Shown: positions 26,720 through 35,979, counted from the stretch's first letter. The stretch: 64,000 nt of DNA from Chryseobacterium sp. Leaf405 (GCF_001425355.1 NZ_LMQN01000012.1:6589-70588), one strand, 5' to 3'. Notes: a model not told the origin generated them from the letters alone. Translations and numbers: made by a program.

Positions 26720-27529
26720 ATGAAATCGACCACTATTTTTATTTTTTCAGCCTTTGCTCTTTTGGCATCATGTGACGGAAAACATGATAACAGAAACAAG
26801 GATAATTGGGTTGACAAAGTTGTGAGTAAAGACAACGGCCCTTTAAAGCAAAAAGAAATCACAGGAGATTTTGATGAAATTGAGGTTTCTCAGGCCATTA
26901 AAGCAGAGGTAATAAAATCAAATGTTGAAAAAGTAGTGATTTCGGCTCCTGAAAACATTATTGATGAAGTGTTGGTAGATAACAGCGGAGGAAATCTTCA
27001 TATCCATTATAAGCAGGGAATCCGAGTGATGAATAATCATAATGTTTCTGCAAAAATTTATACCAGAGATTTTACTAAGCTGGAAGCCAATTCGGCAGCA
27101 AGCATTACGGTAAAAGACAAATTTATTCAGGATAAAACAGAGGTTGAAGCTTCAAGTGCAGCAAGTATTTCGGGAGATTTAGAAGCGAATAAAATGGATA
27201 TAAATGTAGGAAGCAGCAGCAGTTTCAACGGAAAAATATGGGCGGTTGATTTGGATATTGAAGCATCGTCAGCAGCAAGTATTACCGTTACCGGAAAAGC
27301 TAAAAATGTTGATATAAGTGCGTCTTCAGGCAGTAGCATTTCTGCAGATGAGTTTGTTGCAGATCATCTGAAAGCTGAAGCATCAAGCGGATCAAGTGTT
27401 GATGTAGCCGCTACAACGACGATAAATGCGGAAGCTTCTTCAGGCGGAAGTGTGAATGTTAAGAAAAAAGGAAATGTAACTTCTGTTTCAAAAGAAGAAA
27501 GCAGTGGCGGAAGTGTAAGTATTGACTAA
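26720..27529 (+). CDS. head GIN domain-containing lipoprotein
   Basis: The 269-aa protein has a lipoprotein signal (FSAFALLASC, Cys18) and a beta-helical head-GIN (DUF2807) domain. The C-terminal half is made of repeated turns with the pattern (E)ASSAASI or ASSGSSV, about seven in a row, as expected for a right-handed beta-helix. The family is common on Bacteroidota surfaces with unknown function. It ends 1 nt from the stop of the convergent antiporter gene, with no terminator hairpin between. Confidence 0.87.
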   Translation: MKSTTIFIFSAFALLASCDGKHDNRNKDNWVDKVVSKDNGPLKQKEITGDFDEIEVSQAIKAEVIKSNVEKVVISAPENIIDEVLVDNSGGNLHIHYKQGIRVMNNHNVSAKIYTRDFTKLEANSAASITVKDKFIQDKTEVEASSAASISGDLEANKMDINVGSSSSFNGKIWAVDLDIEASSAASITVTGKAKNVDISASSGSSISADEFVADHLKAEASSGSSVDVAATTTINAEASSGGSVNVKKKGNVTSVSKEESSGGSVSID

Positions 27530-27530
27530 A

Positions 27531-29414
27531 TTAATCGCGGGTTTCCTCATCTTCTTCGTCTGCAGATGGGGAATCTTCCCAATTTTTATTATCGAAAGTT
27601 AAATTATCATAAGCTAATAATTCCTCCTCTCTCTGGAGGATTTCCCTTGTTGTAAATAAGTGAATTTCATCATCATCATCTGATTTGGCTAATTTTCGGA
27701 TGGAAGCTTTATCAATTGCCATAAATCTTTGTCCTAGACGTCTTGCTGCATATTTCCGCATTCCTGTTTCATGAAGAACGTCAACAGCCATATCAACGGC
27801 GGTTCCCAATGTTTCACGATAAATATTATTAATTCCATTGTTGAGGTATGAATAGGCATCAATCCTGTTTTTAGCCCTAACAAAGATCTTTACTTCGGGA
27901 TAATGTTCACGCACAACATCAGCAATGAATTTATTATCAGCAGGATCATCAAGACAAAGAAGAAGGATTTTTGCATCTTCAATACCGGCTGCGCGCAAAG
28001 TTGGAATCTTTGTGGCATCACCGTAATAAACTTTAAAACCATAACCCCTTAATAATTTTACACGGTCAGAATCTCTATCTAAAACGGTTGCTGAGATTTT
28101 ATTGGCTTTAAGCAAACGCCCGACCGTACTTCCGAAATGCCCAAAACCTACAATGATAATTTTTTTCTGAGAAATATTATTGTCAAGAATATTGAAATCA
28201 TTTTGTTCGTCAGGGACTTCTTTAATAAATGTTGGTGTAATTACTTTATCGTTAATAATTAAAAGAATGGGAGTAATACACATCGTAATTGCAGTGACTG
28301 CCATCATCTGTGCATTCATTTCAGCACTGAAAAGGTAAAGGTCTGAAGCGTAATTGATTAAAACAAATGCAAATTCTCCCACCTGCGAAAGGGCAAATGC
28401 ATAGAAAAGACTTTGAGAAGTATCTATTTTAAAAAACTTTCCGATAGAATATAGAACAGTAAATTTTACCGCTAAAACCACAAATACCGTACTGAAAATA
28501 AACACAGGATCTTCAGCAATTACATTAAAATTCATGGTAGAACCAACACTTACGAAGAATACCGCAAGCAATAATCCTTTGAACGGATCAATCTGCGCTT
28601 CCAGTTCGTGGCGGAATTCGCTGTTGGCCAACATTACTCCGGCAAGGAAAGCTCCTAAAGCGGGGGAAAGCCCGATAGCTATCATTAATTCTGAAACTCC
28701 GATTACTAAGAATAGGGAAGATGCCGTCAAAAGCTCTGTCATTCCTGATTTTGAAACATATCTTAAAAAAGGAACAAAAACATATCGTCCTAATAATATT
28801 AAAATGATAACTCCTAAAAGCACCGTTCCTGCCTGCATCCATTCGGGAAGTGTCTGGATGATAATCTGTATCTCGTTGTCGTTGTGTCTTGTTTTAAAGT
28901 TGGCTACCAAGGGCAAAATTGCCAAAATCGGAATTACCGCAATATCCTGAAATAAAAGGGTAGAAAACGAAGCTTCTCCCGCCAGTGTTTTCAGATTATT
29001 TTTCTCCTGAAGAGTTTGTAAAACAATCGCTGTGGAAGAAAGTGCAAAACACATGGCAATGGCAAATGCTTTGTCGATTTTCCAGTCTGCCCAGATGAAA
29101 ATTAAAAATAATAATGAAATCGTCAGCAACATTTGAGTCAAACCAAGCCCGATAATTTTCTTCCGCATTTCCCAGAATTTCCTCGGCTCTAATTCGAGTC
29201 CAACCAGGAATAAAAGCATGATTACCCCAAATTCGCTGGCGTGCATGATGTCGTTTACATCTTTTCCTGTCAGTTTTAACACGTAAGGACCGATGATAAT
29301 TCCTCCTGCAATATATCCGATCACAGAACTTAACCCAAATTTTCTCGCCAACGGAACCATAATAATGGCAACGCCCAGGAAAATGAGTGTATTCATTGCT
29401 AAAGTAGATTCCAT
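27531..29414 (-). CDS. CPA2 family monovalent cation:proton antiporter (Kef-type)
   Basis: The 627-aa protein has twelve or so membrane segments (residues ~5-385) of the Na+/H+ exchanger fold and a cytoplasmic RCK/TrkA-N domain with the nucleotide-binding motif GFGHFGSTVGR (~400-410). The C-terminal tail is acidic (DEEDEETRD). In E. coli KefB/KefC export K+ and acidify the cytoplasm during electrophile stress, gated by glutathione adducts. The partner oxidoreductase gene lies 3 nt upstream on the same strand, as with KefF/KefG. Whether glutathione gates it here is not known. Confidence 0.9.
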   Translation of the reverse strand: MESTLAMNTLIFLGVAIIMVPLARKFGLSSVIGYIAGGIIIGPYVLKLTGKDVNDIMHASEFGVIMLLFLVGLELEPRKFWEMRKKIIGLGLTQMLLTISLLFLIFIWADWKIDKAFAIAMCFALSSTAIVLQTLQEKNNLKTLAGEASFSTLLFQDIAVIPILAILPLVANFKTRHNDNEIQIIIQTLPEWMQAGTVLLGVIILILLGRYVFVPFLRYVSKSGMTELLTASSLFLVIGVSELMIAIGLSPALGAFLAGVMLANSEFRHELEAQIDPFKGLLLAVFFVSVGSTMNFNVIAEDPVFIFSTVFVVLAVKFTVLYSIGKFFKIDTSQSLFYAFALSQVGEFAFVLINYASDLYLFSAEMNAQMMAVTAITMCITPILLIINDKVITPTFIKEVPDEQNDFNILDNNISQKKIIIVGFGHFGSTVGRLLKANKISATVLDRDSDRVKLLRGYGFKVYYGDATKIPTLRAAGIEDAKILLLCLDDPADNKFIADVVREHYPEVKIFVRAKNRIDAYSYLNNGINNIYRETLGTAVDMAVDVLHETGMRKYAARRLGQRFMAIDKASIRKLAKSDDDDEIHLFTTREILQREEELLAYDNLTFDNKNWEDSPSADEEDEETRD

Positions 29415-29417
29415 GTT

Positions 29418-29939
29418 TTATTTTTTGAGAAGTTCTACAAATTCTTTTTTATGTAAAACAATTGCTTTTTTTGATAGTTTACTGGCTTCGTATACGATTT
29501 TGATATTTTTAATATCAGCTTTGAAAACATTCAGACAAGTGATTAATCCGCTGATGAGTTCTTCAACGGTGTATTTATACGTACCTTCTTCGGTAAACGA
29601 TTTTTCTTTTCCACCAGTAGTTACAAGGATATAGACTTCTTTGCCTTCCAACGGATTATCTTCTCCCAGCTGCAGCCAGTTGCGGTCAAATACTTCATCA
29701 ATCCACAATTTCAGTAAGGGTGGAATTCCGAACCAGATGATCGGAAACTGGAAAATAAATCGGTCATAATTTTTTAATCTTTTTCTTTCTCTGAAAGCGG
29801 CAATATGAAAATCCGGATATTCTTCGTAAAGATCCCGTAAGGTAAAGTGCTGATGACGAACATAGAAGTTGATGAGCTCTACATTGGAGTTGGAATGCTC
29901 TAAATAGGGATGTGCAAAAACTACTAATGTCTTCTTCAT
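29418..29939 (-). CDS. KefF/KefG-like NAD(P)H oxidoreductase
   Basis: The 173-aa flavodoxin-fold protein has the family motifs VFAHPYLEHSNSN, FQFPIIWFGIPPLLKLWIDEV and TTGGKEKSFTEEG. In E. coli KefF and KefG bind Kef channels and are needed for full activity, besides being quinone reductases. It precedes the antiporter by 3 nt, so a functional Kef complex is well supported by context. Confidence 0.9.
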   Translation of the reverse strand: MKKTLVVFAHPYLEHSNSNVELINFYVRHQHFTLRDLYEEYPDFHIAAFRERKRLKNYDRFIFQFPIIWFGIPPLLKLWIDEVFDRNWLQLGEDNPLEGKEVYILVTTGGKEKSFTEEGTYKYTVEELISGLITCLNVFKADIKNIKIVYEASKLSKKAIVLHKKEFVELLKK

Positions 29940-30199
29940 AAACCTGTTTTGAGTAAATTTAATGAAAAATTTTTGAATAAAAGATAGTTTTTGAGGTGCT
30001 TTACTAATTTTTTAGTACAGATAATTCAATTTTAGGTTAATTTATATCAAAAAAATGATATGAGTTTAAGTTTTTAGGTAAATTTTATCAGTTGCTAAAA
30101 TTTTTATCCTGCCTTTTTTTATTCTTATTGAATATTTAGCATGATCTTTAGTTGACAGAGTGTAAATAGATTCTGGACATATAAAACTGAATTTAAAGA

Positions 30200-31003
30200 C
30201 TACCATCCTCCCGAAGCACCTCCGCCGCCAAAACTTCCGCCACCGCCGAAGCCTCCAAATCCGCCACCGCCGCCAGAACTTCCGCCGCCAAAGCCACCTC
30301 CGAAACTACCGGGAAATGGAAAGAATCCTCCGGGATAATTTCTTCTGCCTCTTCTGGAAAGAATAATGTCGTCGTCATCGCTGTTTCCGCCTCGTCCTCC
30401 ACCTTTGTTTCTAAAGAGAATGATGATCACAATGAAAATAACAAAGGCAATAAAAAGAATTTTAATAATACCTGTGTTACTATTCTGTGGATTGTTTAAG
30501 GGTTTAAATTTCCCCTGAACAGCCTCTATGATCGCAGAAGTACCACCATTAATTCCTTCATACCATTTTCCTTGCTTGAATTTTGGAGTAACGATATAAT
30601 CTAAAATCTGCCCTGCTACAGATGCGGTTAAATATTGCTCAACTGCTCTTCCTTGCTGGATCGACATGGTATGATCTTGTGTGGCAATAAGAAAAACGAC
30701 TCCGTTATCAACATCTTTTTTTCCGATTCCCCATTTTTCCCCAAACATGGTGGCAAGAAAATTAATGTCTTCTCCTTTTGTTGACGGAATGATAATAACT
30801 TCAATTTCCGTTGAGGTAGAATCTGCAAAAGCAATTAGTTTTTTATTGAGATTATCTTTTTCCTGAGCGCTTAAAAGATTGGCTTCATCAAAAACGGGAT
30901 ATAAAACAGCCGGCTTTTTGGGTACGGTGTATTGTGCTGATACAAAAGTGTAAAAGCAGATCAGTAAAAATGAAAAAACTATTTTAAGAGAACGTAATTT
31001 CAT
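30200..31003 (-). CDS. TPM domain protein with Gly-rich tail (YgcG type)
   Basis: The 267-aa protein has a signal peptide (VSAQ end), a TPM domain (residues ~35-160; DEANLLSAQEKDNLNKKL...TSTEIEVIIIPS), one membrane helix (IIKILFIAFVIFIVIIILF, ~175-195) and a Gly/Ser/Phe-rich C-terminal tail. TPM domains occur with LemA proteins in envelope maintenance; a phosphatase activity is described for the plant homologue. It overlaps the preceding TPM gene by 20 nt in a three-gene operon. Confidence 0.88.
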   Translation of the reverse strand: MKLRSLKIVFSFLLICFYTFVSAQYTVPKKPAVLYPVFDEANLLSAQEKDNLNKKLIAFADSTSTEIEVIIIPSTKGEDINFLATMFGEKWGIGKKDVDNGVVFLIATQDHTMSIQQGRAVEQYLTASVAGQILDYIVTPKFKQGKWYEGINGGTSAIIEAVQGKFKPLNNPQNSNTGIIKILFIAFVIFIVIIILFRNKGGGRGGNSDDDDIILSRRGRRNYPGGFFPFPGSFGGGFGGGSSGGGGGFGGFGGGGSFGGGGASGGW

Positions 31004-31412
31004 TGGGAAGTTGATTGGGATTTTCTCCTGTAACAGGAAAATATTTTTTTAATTCTAATCCGGTTTCCAGAATTCCGCTTTTTAAGGCTTTGTAGTAATT
31101 TCCTTTGGTAAATTCAGAGGTAATATAGTCATGCAGATGATCCCAATACGATTGGTTTACTTTTTTATGAATTCCTATATCACCGATTATGGTAAGGTAT
31201 TTCTGTTCAAAATTCACATGAAAAAGCACGGCATTTCTTTCTTCGGTTTTGTTTAAACATAATTTTTCAAAAACTTTAAACGCCGTTTTAGCATTGTCAT
31301 TATCAGTATTTGAATCTATATGCACTCTGATCTCGCCGGTAGAATGTTCCTCTGCTGACTGAATAGCTTCCACGAGGGAAGCTATCTGCTGATTTGTTAG
31401 GAAATTGCCCAT
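30984..31412 (-). CDS. TPM domain protein (short, cytoplasmic)
   Basis: The 142-aa protein has a TPM domain but no signal peptide or membrane helix: LTNQQIASLVEAIQSAEEHSTGEIRVHI, then NAVLFHVNFEQKYLTIIGDIGIHKKV. It sits between lemA (2 nt upstream) and the secreted TPM protein (20-nt overlap), an arrangement repeated in many Bacteroidota. Role unknown. Confidence 0.88.
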   Translation of the reverse strand: MGNFLTNQQIASLVEAIQSAEEHSTGEIRVHIDSNTDNDNAKTAFKVFEKLCLNKTEERNAVLFHVNFEQKYLTIIGDIGIHKKVNQSYWDHLHDYITSEFTKGNYYKALKSGILETGLELKKYFPVTGENPNQLPNEITFS

Positions 31413-31414
31413 TA

Positions 31415-32023
31415 TTATTCAGTAAAAACCGTTGGTGCTTTTTCTGCACCAGCTTCCGCTTTGAAGTAAGGTTTTTCTTTGAAGTTGGTAAAATTCGCCA
31501 AAATATTATTCGGGAAAGTTTTTATTGATGTATTGTAATCCTGAGCAGCATCGTTATAATAAACAGTTTCTGTTCTGATGCTGTTTTCTATCGCGATATA
31601 TTCTCTTTGGAAATTGATGTATTGTTGATCTGCCTTTAAATTAGGATAAGATTCCACCACTGCCATCAATCTGCTTAATGAACCTGACAATTCGCCCTGT
31701 GCAGCTTGAAATTTCGCAAGATCCTGTTCCGTCATATTCGTAGGATCTATATTTATTGAAGTTGCTTTCGCTCTGGCCTCTACAACCTTTGTCAAAGTTT
31801 CTTTTTCAAAATTAGCGTATGATTTTACCGTTCTTTCCAAGTTAGGAATCAGATTGGCTCTTTTCTGATATACTGTTTCTATATTCGACCACTTTTTGTT
31901 GACAACCTGTTCTTTTGAGACAAAATTGTTGTAGCCGCTTTTCCCCCAGAAGAAAATAACTGCGACAATAATAAGAAGAGCAATACCGATGGTTCCGGCG
32001 CTCAAACAGCCCTTATTTTTCAT
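31415..32023 (-). CDS. lemA: LemA family protein
   Basis: The 202-aa protein has an N-terminal membrane anchor (GTIGIALLIIVAVIFFWG) and the LemA helical domain with YNNFVSKEQVVNKKWSNIETVYQKRANLIPNLERTVKSYA and LMAVVESYPNLKA. Members are anchored helical-bundle proteins of poorly defined envelope function. First gene of the lemA-TPM-TPM operon, 72 nt from divergent folA. Confidence 0.93.
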   Translation of the reverse strand: MKNKGCLSAGTIGIALLIIVAVIFFWGKSGYNNFVSKEQVVNKKWSNIETVYQKRANLIPNLERTVKSYANFEKETLTKVVEARAKATSINIDPTNMTEQDLAKFQAAQGELSGSLSRLMAVVESYPNLKADQQYINFQREYIAIENSIRTETVYYNDAAQDYNTSIKTFPNNILANFTNFKEKPYFKAEAGAEKAPTVFTE

Positions 32024-32095
32024 AGTTTATTTTTTAAAATTCTTGTGCTAACCAAATATACAAATTATGTGCTAATTTTGTAAAAAATAATTTTA

Positions 32096-32590
32096 ATGAC
32101 AACAATAGTGGTGGCAATGGGAGAAAAGAATGAAATTGGTTTTGAAAACCAATTGCTTTGGCATCTTCCGAAAGATTTGAAACACTTTAAAGATCTTACA
32201 TCGGGACATCCGATTATTATGGGGAGAAAAACGTATGAAAGCATCGGAAAAGCACTTCCTAACCGTACCAACATTGTTGTTTCTAAAAAGAAAAACTGGT
32301 TTGAGGAAGGTATTCTTATTGTAGGAAGTATTAAAGAAGCCATAAAATTTGCCAAGAAAATAGATGAACAGGTATTCGTTATTGGTGGCGGAAATATCTA
32401 TGCACAAACGATTGATATTGTTGATAAACTTGAAGTAACGTTAGTAAAAGCAGATCTTAAAGCTGACACGTATTTCGCAAAAATTGATCTTAAAGTTTGG
32501 GAAAAAGTAAGCGAAACTTTTCATGAAAAAGACGAAAAAAATGAATATGATTTCTATTTTCAAACCTATGAGAAAATTAAGAGTGAATAG
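32096..32590 (+). CDS. folA: dihydrofolate reductase
   Basis: The 164-aa protein reduces dihydrofolate to tetrahydrofolate with NADPH. Motifs are complete: IVVAMGEKNEIGFENQLLWHLP (with the active-site acid replaced by Glu/Asn-type context ENQLLW), DLKHFKDLTSG, IIMGRKTYESIGKALPNRTNIVVS and the FVIGGGNIYAQ segment. Length is normal. thyA is not adjacent. Confidence 0.94.
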   Translation: MTTIVVAMGEKNEIGFENQLLWHLPKDLKHFKDLTSGHPIIMGRKTYESIGKALPNRTNIVVSKKKNWFEEGILIVGSIKEAIKFAKKIDEQVFVIGGGNIYAQTIDIVDKLEVTLVKADLKADTYFAKIDLKVWEKVSETFHEKDEKNEYDFYFQTYEKIKSE

Positions 32591-32665
32591 TTGTGAGAAT
32601 TCTAGCATCTTACTTCTAGCTTCTAATATCTAAATTATTTATCTTTGCACCTTTAAAATTTAATA

Positions 32666-33232
32666 ATGAATAAATACATAAAAATTGTAGTTGCGGCAGT
32701 TCTTATACTTTTGGGACTTTATATGATGATCTTCACCAGAAATTTGGGGTGGGGAATTGTAATTTTCCTTTTAGCATCATTGCCTATTTTACTATTCTTT
32801 AAAAATGAATATATCCTTTTGGCTTTCTGGCAATTAAGAAAACAAAATATGGAAAAAGCCGGAGAATGGCTTACCAATATTAAGAATTATCAATCTCAGC
32901 TTCACCAATCTCAATATGGATATTTTCATTATTTAATGGGATTAACGCAAGCTCAGGATCATCCTACGAAAGTCGAGCCTTTTATGAAAAAAGCTCTTGA
33001 ATATGGTTTAAATATGAAGCATGACAGAGCAATGGCGACTTTGAATTTAGCTGCAGCAGCGATTTCTAAAGGAAGAAAGCAGGAAGGTCAGAAATTATTG
33101 GAGGAGGCAAAAAGACTGGATAGCGCAGGAATGATGACCGATCAGATTAAAATGATGAAAGATCAGTTGAAAATGCCAACAATGCAGAAGCATATGCATA
33201 ATCCTAATATGAGAAACAGAGGGAAATTCTAA
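32666..33232 (+). CDS. membrane protein with TPR-like region, unknown function
   Basis: The 188-aa protein has two N-terminal membrane segments (residues ~5-20 and ~27-45) and a soluble helical part with TPR-like helices (WQLRKQNMEKAGEWLTNIKNY, ATLNLAAAAISKGRKQEGQKLLEEAKRL). The tail is rich in Met, Lys and Gln. No named family is recognised. A TATCTTTG box at 32640-32647 may be its promoter -7 element. A terminator follows. Confidence 0.75.
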   Translation: MNKYIKIVVAAVLILLGLYMMIFTRNLGWGIVIFLLASLPILLFFKNEYILLAFWQLRKQNMEKAGEWLTNIKNYQSQLHQSQYGYFHYLMGLTQAQDHPTKVEPFMKKALEYGLNMKHDRAMATLNLAAAAISKGRKQEGQKLLEEAKRLDSAGMMTDQIKMMKDQLKMPTMQKHMHNPNMRNRGKF

Positions 33233-33255
33233 GAAATATTTAATTGGAAATATGA

Positions 33256-33285
33256 ATGCACTTGAGAAATCAGGTGCATTTTTTA
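33256..33285 (+). terminator. terminator of the 32666-33232 gene
   Basis: ATGCACTTGA (33256-33265) pairs with TCAGGTGCAT (33270-33279), one G-U, followed by T's. Confidence 0.82.
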
Positions 33286-33297
33286 TTTAAAAAATAA

Positions 33298-33930
33298 TTA
33301 CATTTCATAGTCATTATTATACCCATAAAATTTGGGGATCTGCCAATGATACTTTACAGCTAATGTTCTAATGGCTACAATTAATAAAATGGTGAAAACC
33401 TGAATAATAGTATAAGAAAGTGTGGTAAATTTTGTCAAAAGCAAAAATATCGAGCCTCCAAAAATACAGGCTGTGGCGTAAATTTCTTTCCTGAAAATTA
33501 AAGGAATTCTGTTGAGCAGAATATCCCGGATAATCCCTCCGAAACAACCTGTAATTGTTCCTAAACCAATACATATTAAAGGATGAATATCGGCATGAAG
33601 TCCTTTCTGAACACCAATAATCGTAAACAGTCCCAATCCGAAACTGTCAAAAATAAATAAAGTTACCCTGAAATTTTTTTCAAAAGATTTAAAAATCATC
33701 GTGAAAATACTGGTCAGGATAATCAGAGCACACGTCAGAAGATCATGCATCCAAAAAACGGGAATGTCGAGTAAAAGGTCTCTTACAGTTCCTCCTCCCA
33801 CAGAAGTTACAAAGGCAATAATCAATACTCCAAACGGATCAAGACGTTTCTGCATCGCCGCAAAACTTCCCGACATCGAAAAAGATATCGTTCCGAGAAC
33901 TTCTATGGCAAAATTGAACTGTTCGTGCAT
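33298..33930 (-). CDS. TRIC family trimeric intracellular cation channel protein
   Basis: The 210-aa protein has seven predicted membrane helices in two UPF0126/TRIC repeats, each with the conserved glycine motif (FGVLIIAFVTSVGGGTVRDLLL and LICIGLGTITGCFGGIIRDILL). Prokaryotic TRIC proteins form trimeric K+ channels. Length is typical. Confidence 0.92.
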   Translation of the reverse strand: MHEQFNFAIEVLGTISFSMSGSFAAMQKRLDPFGVLIIAFVTSVGGGTVRDLLLDIPVFWMHDLLTCALIILTSIFTMIFKSFEKNFRVTLFIFDSFGLGLFTIIGVQKGLHADIHPLICIGLGTITGCFGGIIRDILLNRIPLIFRKEIYATACIFGGSIFLLLTKFTTLSYTIIQVFTILLIVAIRTLAVKYHWQIPKFYGYNNDYEM

Positions 33931-33940
33931 ATATGTATAA

Positions 33941-33966
33941 ATAATGAGTAATGGATAATAAGTAAT
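33941..33966. repeat. GAGTAATGGATAATAAGTAAT repeat flanking the four-helix-bundle remnant
   Basis: This AT-rich string is repeated in inverted orientation at 34338-34366 (reverse complement contains ATGAGTAATAAG then TAATGGATAATGAGTAAT). The two copies lie directly on either side of the broken four-helix-bundle gene. Each copy is itself made of variations on TAATGG/TAATGAG words. Confidence 0.6.
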
Positions 33967-33971
33967 TAAAA

Positions 33972-34327
33972 TTATGTTGATATATTTTGGGATAACTTAA
34001 ATTTATACGACGTCATTACTTTAACCAACTCTTCACATTCTTGTTTTAAATGTAAAATTTTTTCTTGATTTACATATTCTAGTTCTTCAATTATTTCAAG
34101 CCATAATTGAGTCTCATCAATCTCCTCAACAACAATGCAGATTTTCGTTCTTTTTCGGATCGAGCTCTTGAAACTGCTCTGTAATTGGCAGCAACTGAAG
34201 TTGCAGATCTGATAATCTGTTTTCTGATTATTGAAAGATCGTCAGAATAGGGTAATGGAGATAATGATTTAATAACAGCAATAGAAAAATCTTTTGTTCT
34301 ATTCTTAAATAATTGATTAAAATCCAT
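33972..34327 (-). pseudogene. four-helix-bundle (23S rRNA intervening-sequence type) protein, frameshifted
   Basis: The first 78 codons (34327-34091) encode the conserved N-terminal half (NRTKDFSIAVIKSL, then IIRKQIIRSATSVAANYRAVSRARS) but then run into an early stop. A second frame continues with the expected C-terminal half (ICIVVEEIDETQLWLEIIEEL, then EYVNQEKILHLKQECEELVK) to a TAA at 33972. A small deletion near 34140-34160 accounts for the shift; the 356-nt total is one base short of a whole number of codons. Intact members form pentameric four-helix bundles and are often encoded in rRNA intervening sequences or as single genes. Flanking inverted repeats are noted separately. Confidence 0.82.
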
Positions 34328-34370
34328 AGTTGTAAAGATTACTCATTATCCATTACTTATTACTCATAAA

Positions 34371-34829
34371 TTATACTCTTACAGCTTCGGGTACAAGTAA
34401 TTCATATTCCCCGTTATGGTTAATAATTTCCCGTACTATGCTGCTGCTGATGAAAGATTTTCCGGATGAGGTGAGCAAAAATATTGTTTCCAGCTTTTTG
34501 TGAGCTAACGTTCTGTTAGTGTGGGCAATTGCTTTTTCAAACTCAAAGTCGGCAGGATTTCTCAATCCACGGAGGATGTACTGCGCATTTTTTTCAAAAC
34601 AGTAATCAACCGTTAAACCTTCAAAATAATCAACTTCCACATTGGGGAATTCGGCAACAGAATTTTGGATGAATTCCATTCTTCGTTCCAGTGGAAACAT
34701 ATATTTTTTTTGAGAATTTTGTCCGATGGCAATGATTAATTTATCAAAAAGCGGTGCTGCTCTTTCGATAATATCATAGTGTCCTAGCGTGATAGGATCA
34801 AATGATCCCGGAAATACAGCAATTTTCAT
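34371..34829 (-). CDS. coaD: phosphopantetheine adenylyltransferase
   Basis: CoaD transfers AMP to 4'-phosphopantetheine, the fourth step of coenzyme A synthesis. The 152-aa protein has the nucleotidyltransferase motifs AVFPGSFDPITLGHYDII (T/HxGH) and FLLTSSGKSFISSSIVREI. Length is normal. It is encoded 2 nt after ddl, probably one transcript. Confidence 0.96.
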   Translation of the reverse strand: MKIAVFPGSFDPITLGHYDIIERAAPLFDKLIIAIGQNSQKKYMFPLERRMEFIQNSVAEFPNVEVDYFEGLTVDYCFEKNAQYILRGLRNPADFEFEKAIAHTNRTLAHKKLETIFLLTSSGKSFISSSIVREIINHNGEYELLVPEAVRV

Positions 34830-34831
34830 AA

Positions 34832-35830
34832 TTACTTGTTTTTTTTGGATAAAGCTTTTTCAACCTCGTTGCCACAAAGGTCTGTAATGGAAATTCCGTA
34901 GATTTTTGCCTGTTGAGGAAGAATGCTTGCGGGTGAAAATCCCGGATTGGTGTTCATTTCCAGCATATAAGGTATACCATTCATTAAAATAAATTCACTT
35001 CTGGAAAAGCCACTCATTCCTAAAGAATTATAAGCTCTTTTTGAGATTTCCTCCACTCTGATTCTTGTTTCATCGTCTATTCTTGCTGGTGTAATTTCCT
35101 CAGAAGCACCTTCATATTTAGCTTCGTAATCGAAGAATTCATTTTGAGGAACGATTTCTGTAATTCCCAACACTATAGTTTCACCTTTGTAATCGATCAC
35201 TCCAACGGAAACTTCCATTCCGTCAAGGAAACTTTCAATTAAAATTTCATCATCTTCTTTAAAAGCAACTTCTGTTGCAGCAAGTAATTCAGATTTTTCT
35301 TTAACTTTTGAAATTCCAAGTGAAGATCCTGATTGATTGGGCTTAACGAAAACCGGAAGTCCTAGATTTTCAATGATTTCATCAACATTAATATCTTCTC
35401 CTTTTCTTAGATAAACACTTTTTGCAGAAGGAATTCCGTATTTTGAAAGTACAGCTAATGTATCTTTTTTATTGAATGTAAGAGCACTTTGATAAAAATC
35501 ACAACCGGTATATTTTTGTCCGATGGCGTCCCAATATGCCTGAAGAATTCCGTTTTCACCCGGCGTTCCGTGGATAATGTTAAAACAAACATCGAATTTC
35601 AGTGTTTGATTATTATCTAATGTTACTGAAAAATCTCCTTTGTTGATTTCGTATTTCGTATCATTTTCACCTAAAAAATACCACTCATCTTTAAGAATAA
35701 CTACTTTATATACGTCGTAAAGTTCTCTGTCTAAAGAATCATAAATTAATTGTCCGCTTTTCAACGATACGACATATTCATCAGAATAGCCTCCCATCAC
35801 TACGGCAACTTGTTTTTTGCTCATATCCAT
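34832..35830 (-). CDS. ddl: D-alanine--D-alanine ligase
   Basis: Ddl joins two D-alanines for the peptidoglycan stem peptide in an ATP-dependent reaction. The 332-aa ATP-grasp protein shows VVMGGYSDEY near the start, HGTPGENG, PVFVKPNQSGSSLGISKV and the C-terminal EMNTNPGFSP with the metal-binding Glu/Asn. Two ATG codons, at 35830 and 35824, are possible starts; the second (MSKKQ) looks slightly better spaced. Upstream of coaD. Confidence 0.95.
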   Translation of the reverse strand: MDMSKKQVAVVMGGYSDEYVVSLKSGQLIYDSLDRELYDVYKVVILKDEWYFLGENDTKYEINKGDFSVTLDNNQTLKFDVCFNIIHGTPGENGILQAYWDAIGQKYTGCDFYQSALTFNKKDTLAVLSKYGIPSAKSVYLRKGEDINVDEIIENLGLPVFVKPNQSGSSLGISKVKEKSELLAATEVAFKEDDEILIESFLDGMEVSVGVIDYKGETIVLGITEIVPQNEFFDYEAKYEGASEEITPARIDDETRIRVEEISKRAYNSLGMSGFSRSEFILMNGIPYMLEMNTNPGFSPASILPQQAKIYGISITDLCGNEVEKALSKKNK

Positions 35831-35979
35831 TTAGTATCAATTAAGGCAAATTTAATGATTTTATATAATGGATAACTGCAAATTTAGAAATTTTAAGCTC
35901 AAAAATGAAATGTGTTAAATAAAAAGGACATTCTAAAATTATTAATTATATTTGCTGTCTAATTATAGTCATTTTAAGT

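Noticed and set aside
28534..28950. 138-aa plus-strand frame inside the antiporter gene
   Set aside because: It is the antisense of conserved membrane segments with no start context or domain.
29940..30199. 260-bp gap between the oxidoreductase and TPM genes
   Set aside because: Checked for small frames, hairpins and promoter boxes; nothing convincing was seen.
30193..30402. Minus-strand Glu/Ala-rich 69-aa frame
   Set aside because: It is the alternative reading frame of the Gly-rich tail of the TPM protein.
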